This document shows positions 62,841-64,000 of a stretch of 64,000 nucleotides of DNA, piece after piece. The position numbers were made by a program, and so were the translations under genes. The notes under the pieces are model-generated. The model was not told the DNA's origin, did not search any database, and saw nothing but the letters and a program-made list of their open reading frames with translations. Positions within the stretch are counted from its first letter, which is position 1. Each line of letters starts with the position of its first letter. The DNA comes from Paraflavitalea sp. CAU 1676 (GTDB taxonomy: Bacteria; Bacteroidota; Bacteroidia; Chitinophagales; Chitinophagaceae), in the NCBI RefSeq assembly GCF_029223285.1, contig NZ_JARHUJ010000007.1:124001-188000 (forward strand), in the 5' to 3' direction.

Positions 62841-63203
62841 ATGTACCAGATCAACAAAGGAATAAACAGACCTATCGAATTTAAGGGCATCAAAGCCCAA
62901 TACATCTCCTATTTCGCGGTTGGTCTGGTACTTATCCTTCTCCTGTTTATCGTACTCTACATTTCAGGAGTTTCGATATACCTCACTTTAGGTATTACCC
63001 TTCCTGTCGGCATTGCCTTTTACCTAGTGATTCAGCACTACAGCGGCAAATACGGTGAAACAGGTCTACTCAAAAGAAGTCTTCAACAGAAAAGCTATCC
63101 CAAAATAAAAACCGGATCAAGAACCCCATTTCTTCAACTAAGCCTTAATGATCATGCAGAAGATAAGACAACTGGAGCAGGTCTTTCCAATTTGGAAAAT
63201 TGA
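62841..63203 (+). CDS. traF: TraF-type DUF4133 transfer protein
   Basis: 121 residues from the ATG at 62841; the TTG at 62820 is less likely. MYQINKGINRPIEFKGIKAQYI is the conserved DUF4133 start. Two membrane helices follow, then KYGETGLLKRSLQQK. It is a VirB3-like component, next to TraE and before TraG, in the standard order. Confidence 0.88.
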   Translation: MYQINKGINRPIEFKGIKAQYISYFAVGLVLILLLFIVLYISGVSIYLTLGITLPVGIAFYLVIQHYSGKYGETGLLKRSLQQKSYPKIKTGSRTPFLQLSLNDHAEDKTTGAGLSNLEN

Positions 63204-64000
63204 AAAGAATTGTATCATATCTCGTCAAGGCGATCTCACTATCGCCTTCGAATTGAAGTTGCCGGAACTATTTACACTCTCCGAGGAAGAGTACGATGTC
63301 TTGCACTTCGCCTGGCTAAAGGCTATCCGACTTCTGCCACCTCATTCAATCCTTCACAAGCAGGACTGGTTTTTAGAAGCGAGATATCGTGCTAAACCTA
63401 CGACAGAAGAAAAGCCCTTCTTGACCCAAGCCAGCGATCGACACTTCTTCGAACGCCCCTATCTCGAACATTCCTGCTACCTCTATTTAACCAAACGGGC
63501 AAACCTTCAAAAGAACCTCAACCCTTTAACCATGTTCTCAAACTTAAAATCGCCTATACCCAAAGGGATGCTCGACGCAAGGGAAACAAATCAATTCCTC
63601 GAAGTCACTACCCAGTTCGCGGCAATTCTGCAGGACACTGGTTATATAAAGGTTCGTCGTGTCAAAGATGAAGAACTTGTTAGTAGCATTGAATCCCCAG
63701 GACTTCTTGAGCAATACTGCTTCCTGATGGCCAAAGACGATCAGCCAATTATCAAAGACATACAATTTAACCCCGACTTTCAAATTGGAGAGCAGCATGT
63801 AGAATTATACAGCCTTACCGACATCAACGATCTCCCAAACACATGTGGACCTAAGACAAATTATGAGCGCTACAGCACTGATAAATCGCGATTTCCCGTT
63901 TCTTTTGCTGCGCCTCTTGGACAGTTGCTTCCCGGCAACCACATCGTCAACCAATACCTACTGATAGAAAACACCCCGGAAGTAATTAAGAAACTGGAGA
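63148..64000 (+). CDS. traG: TraG-type VirB4-like conjugation ATPase, N-terminal part (runs off right edge)
   Basis: A frame from the ATG at 63148 (a second ATG at 63154) stays open to base 64000, giving about 284 residues. It starts (M)IMQKIRQLEQVFPIWKIEKNCIISRQGDLT, like the start of TraG (VirB4-like) proteins of Bacteroidota elements, and overlaps the end of traF. The Walker motifs lie beyond the window edge, so the ATPase part is not seen. The order TraE-TraF-TraG supports the call. Confidence 0.85.
   Translation, partial: MIMQKIRQLEQVFPIWKIEKNCIISRQGDLTIAFELKLPELFTLSEEEYDVLHFAWLKAIRLLPPHSILHKQDWFLEARYRAKPTTEEKPFLTQASDRHFFERPYLEHSCYLYLTKRANLQKNLNPLTMFSNLKSPIPKGMLDARETNQFLEVTTQFAAILQDTGYIKVRRVKDEELVSSIESPGLLEQYCFLMAKDDQPIIKDIQFNPDFQIGEQHVELYSLTDINDLPNTCGPKTNYERYSTDKSRFPVSFAAPLGQLLPGNHIVNQYLLIENTPEVIKKLE

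Noticed and set aside
1-64000. CRISPR array, rRNA/tRNA genes or transposase genes
   Set aside because: No regularly spaced repeats, RNA gene signatures or transposase-like frames were found on either strand.

Overview
The window looks like part of a Bacteroidota chromosome or integrative conjugative element (ICE), probably from a Chitinophagaceae/Sphingobacteriales-type host. The evidence is Bacteroidota-style promoters (TAnnTTTG -7 boxes), a CzcA-TolC fusion, HYC_CC_PP-like and DUF6660-like small proteins, and transfer genes of the DUF4134/DUF4133/TraG type. Most of the window is heavy-metal and efflux cargo. The right end is mobilisation and transfer machinery, so I read the whole as an ICE carrying a metal-resistance island. 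No integrase, att site, tRNA, rRNA, insertion sequence or CRISPR array was seen, so the element's ends lie outside the window.

Layout. (1) 1-3.2 kb: a MerR-controlled cluster with a Cys-pair membrane protein, a YnfA-like protein and a partial Cys-rich protein. It is followed by a small secreted Cys-rich protein and two redoxins, ending at a strong terminator. (2) 3.9-13.3 kb, minus strand: a divalent-metal efflux block with a P1B-4 ATPase (SPC motif), a NicO-like membrane protein, a CzcB-like adaptor, a CzcA-TolC fusion, a 60-residue membrane protein and a DUF6660-like protein. (3) 13.6-15.9 kb, plus strand: an ArsR-family regulator, a MerT-MerP fusion with an extra C-terminal domain, a glyoxalase-fold protein and a GDCC-type Cys protein. 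No mercuric reductase is present. (4) 15.9-23.0 kb, plus: AraC regulator, DoxX, TolC, RND pump and adaptor. (5) 23.3-39.7 kb, minus: a large copper/silver block with CopB (CPH), DUF2911, DUF3347, two CusB-like adaptors, TolC, a CusA pump split into two ORFs, a secreted HMA protein, a YncE-like propeller, an HYC_CC_PP-like protein, a CopZ-like protein, a ferredoxin-type reductase and CopA (CPC). (6) 39.9-47.0 kb, minus: an MFS exporter and a second RND tripartite pump. (7) 47.7-50.0 kb, minus: an AraC regulator with an N-terminal CxxC metal-binding-like domain, a decayed paralogue of it, and a sialidase-like lipoprotein. (8) 50.3-53.9 kb: a porin, Rieske protein and di-haem DUF1111 operon, divergent from a DtxR/MntR-family regulator. 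(9) 54-64 kb: ICE functions, namely an HTH protein, a candidate oriT, a RHH accessory protein, relaxase, coupling protein, TraE, TraF and the start of TraG.

How the parts fit. Several regulatory circuits can be read directly. Two identical-geometry MerR dyads serve two minus-strand units. A 24-bp perfect palindrome overlaps the arsR promoter. A recurring AATTATATAA element, in three of four cases with a second half-site exactly 21 bp downstream, precedes the split-CusA/CopB operon, the CopZ gene, copA and the HMA-AraC gene itself. This points to one copper regulon run by that regulator. In the ICE part, a CCCAG(T/C)ACTGGGA palindrome lies exactly 45 bp upstream of CATATTTGT at two separate units, which suggests a shared transfer regulator.
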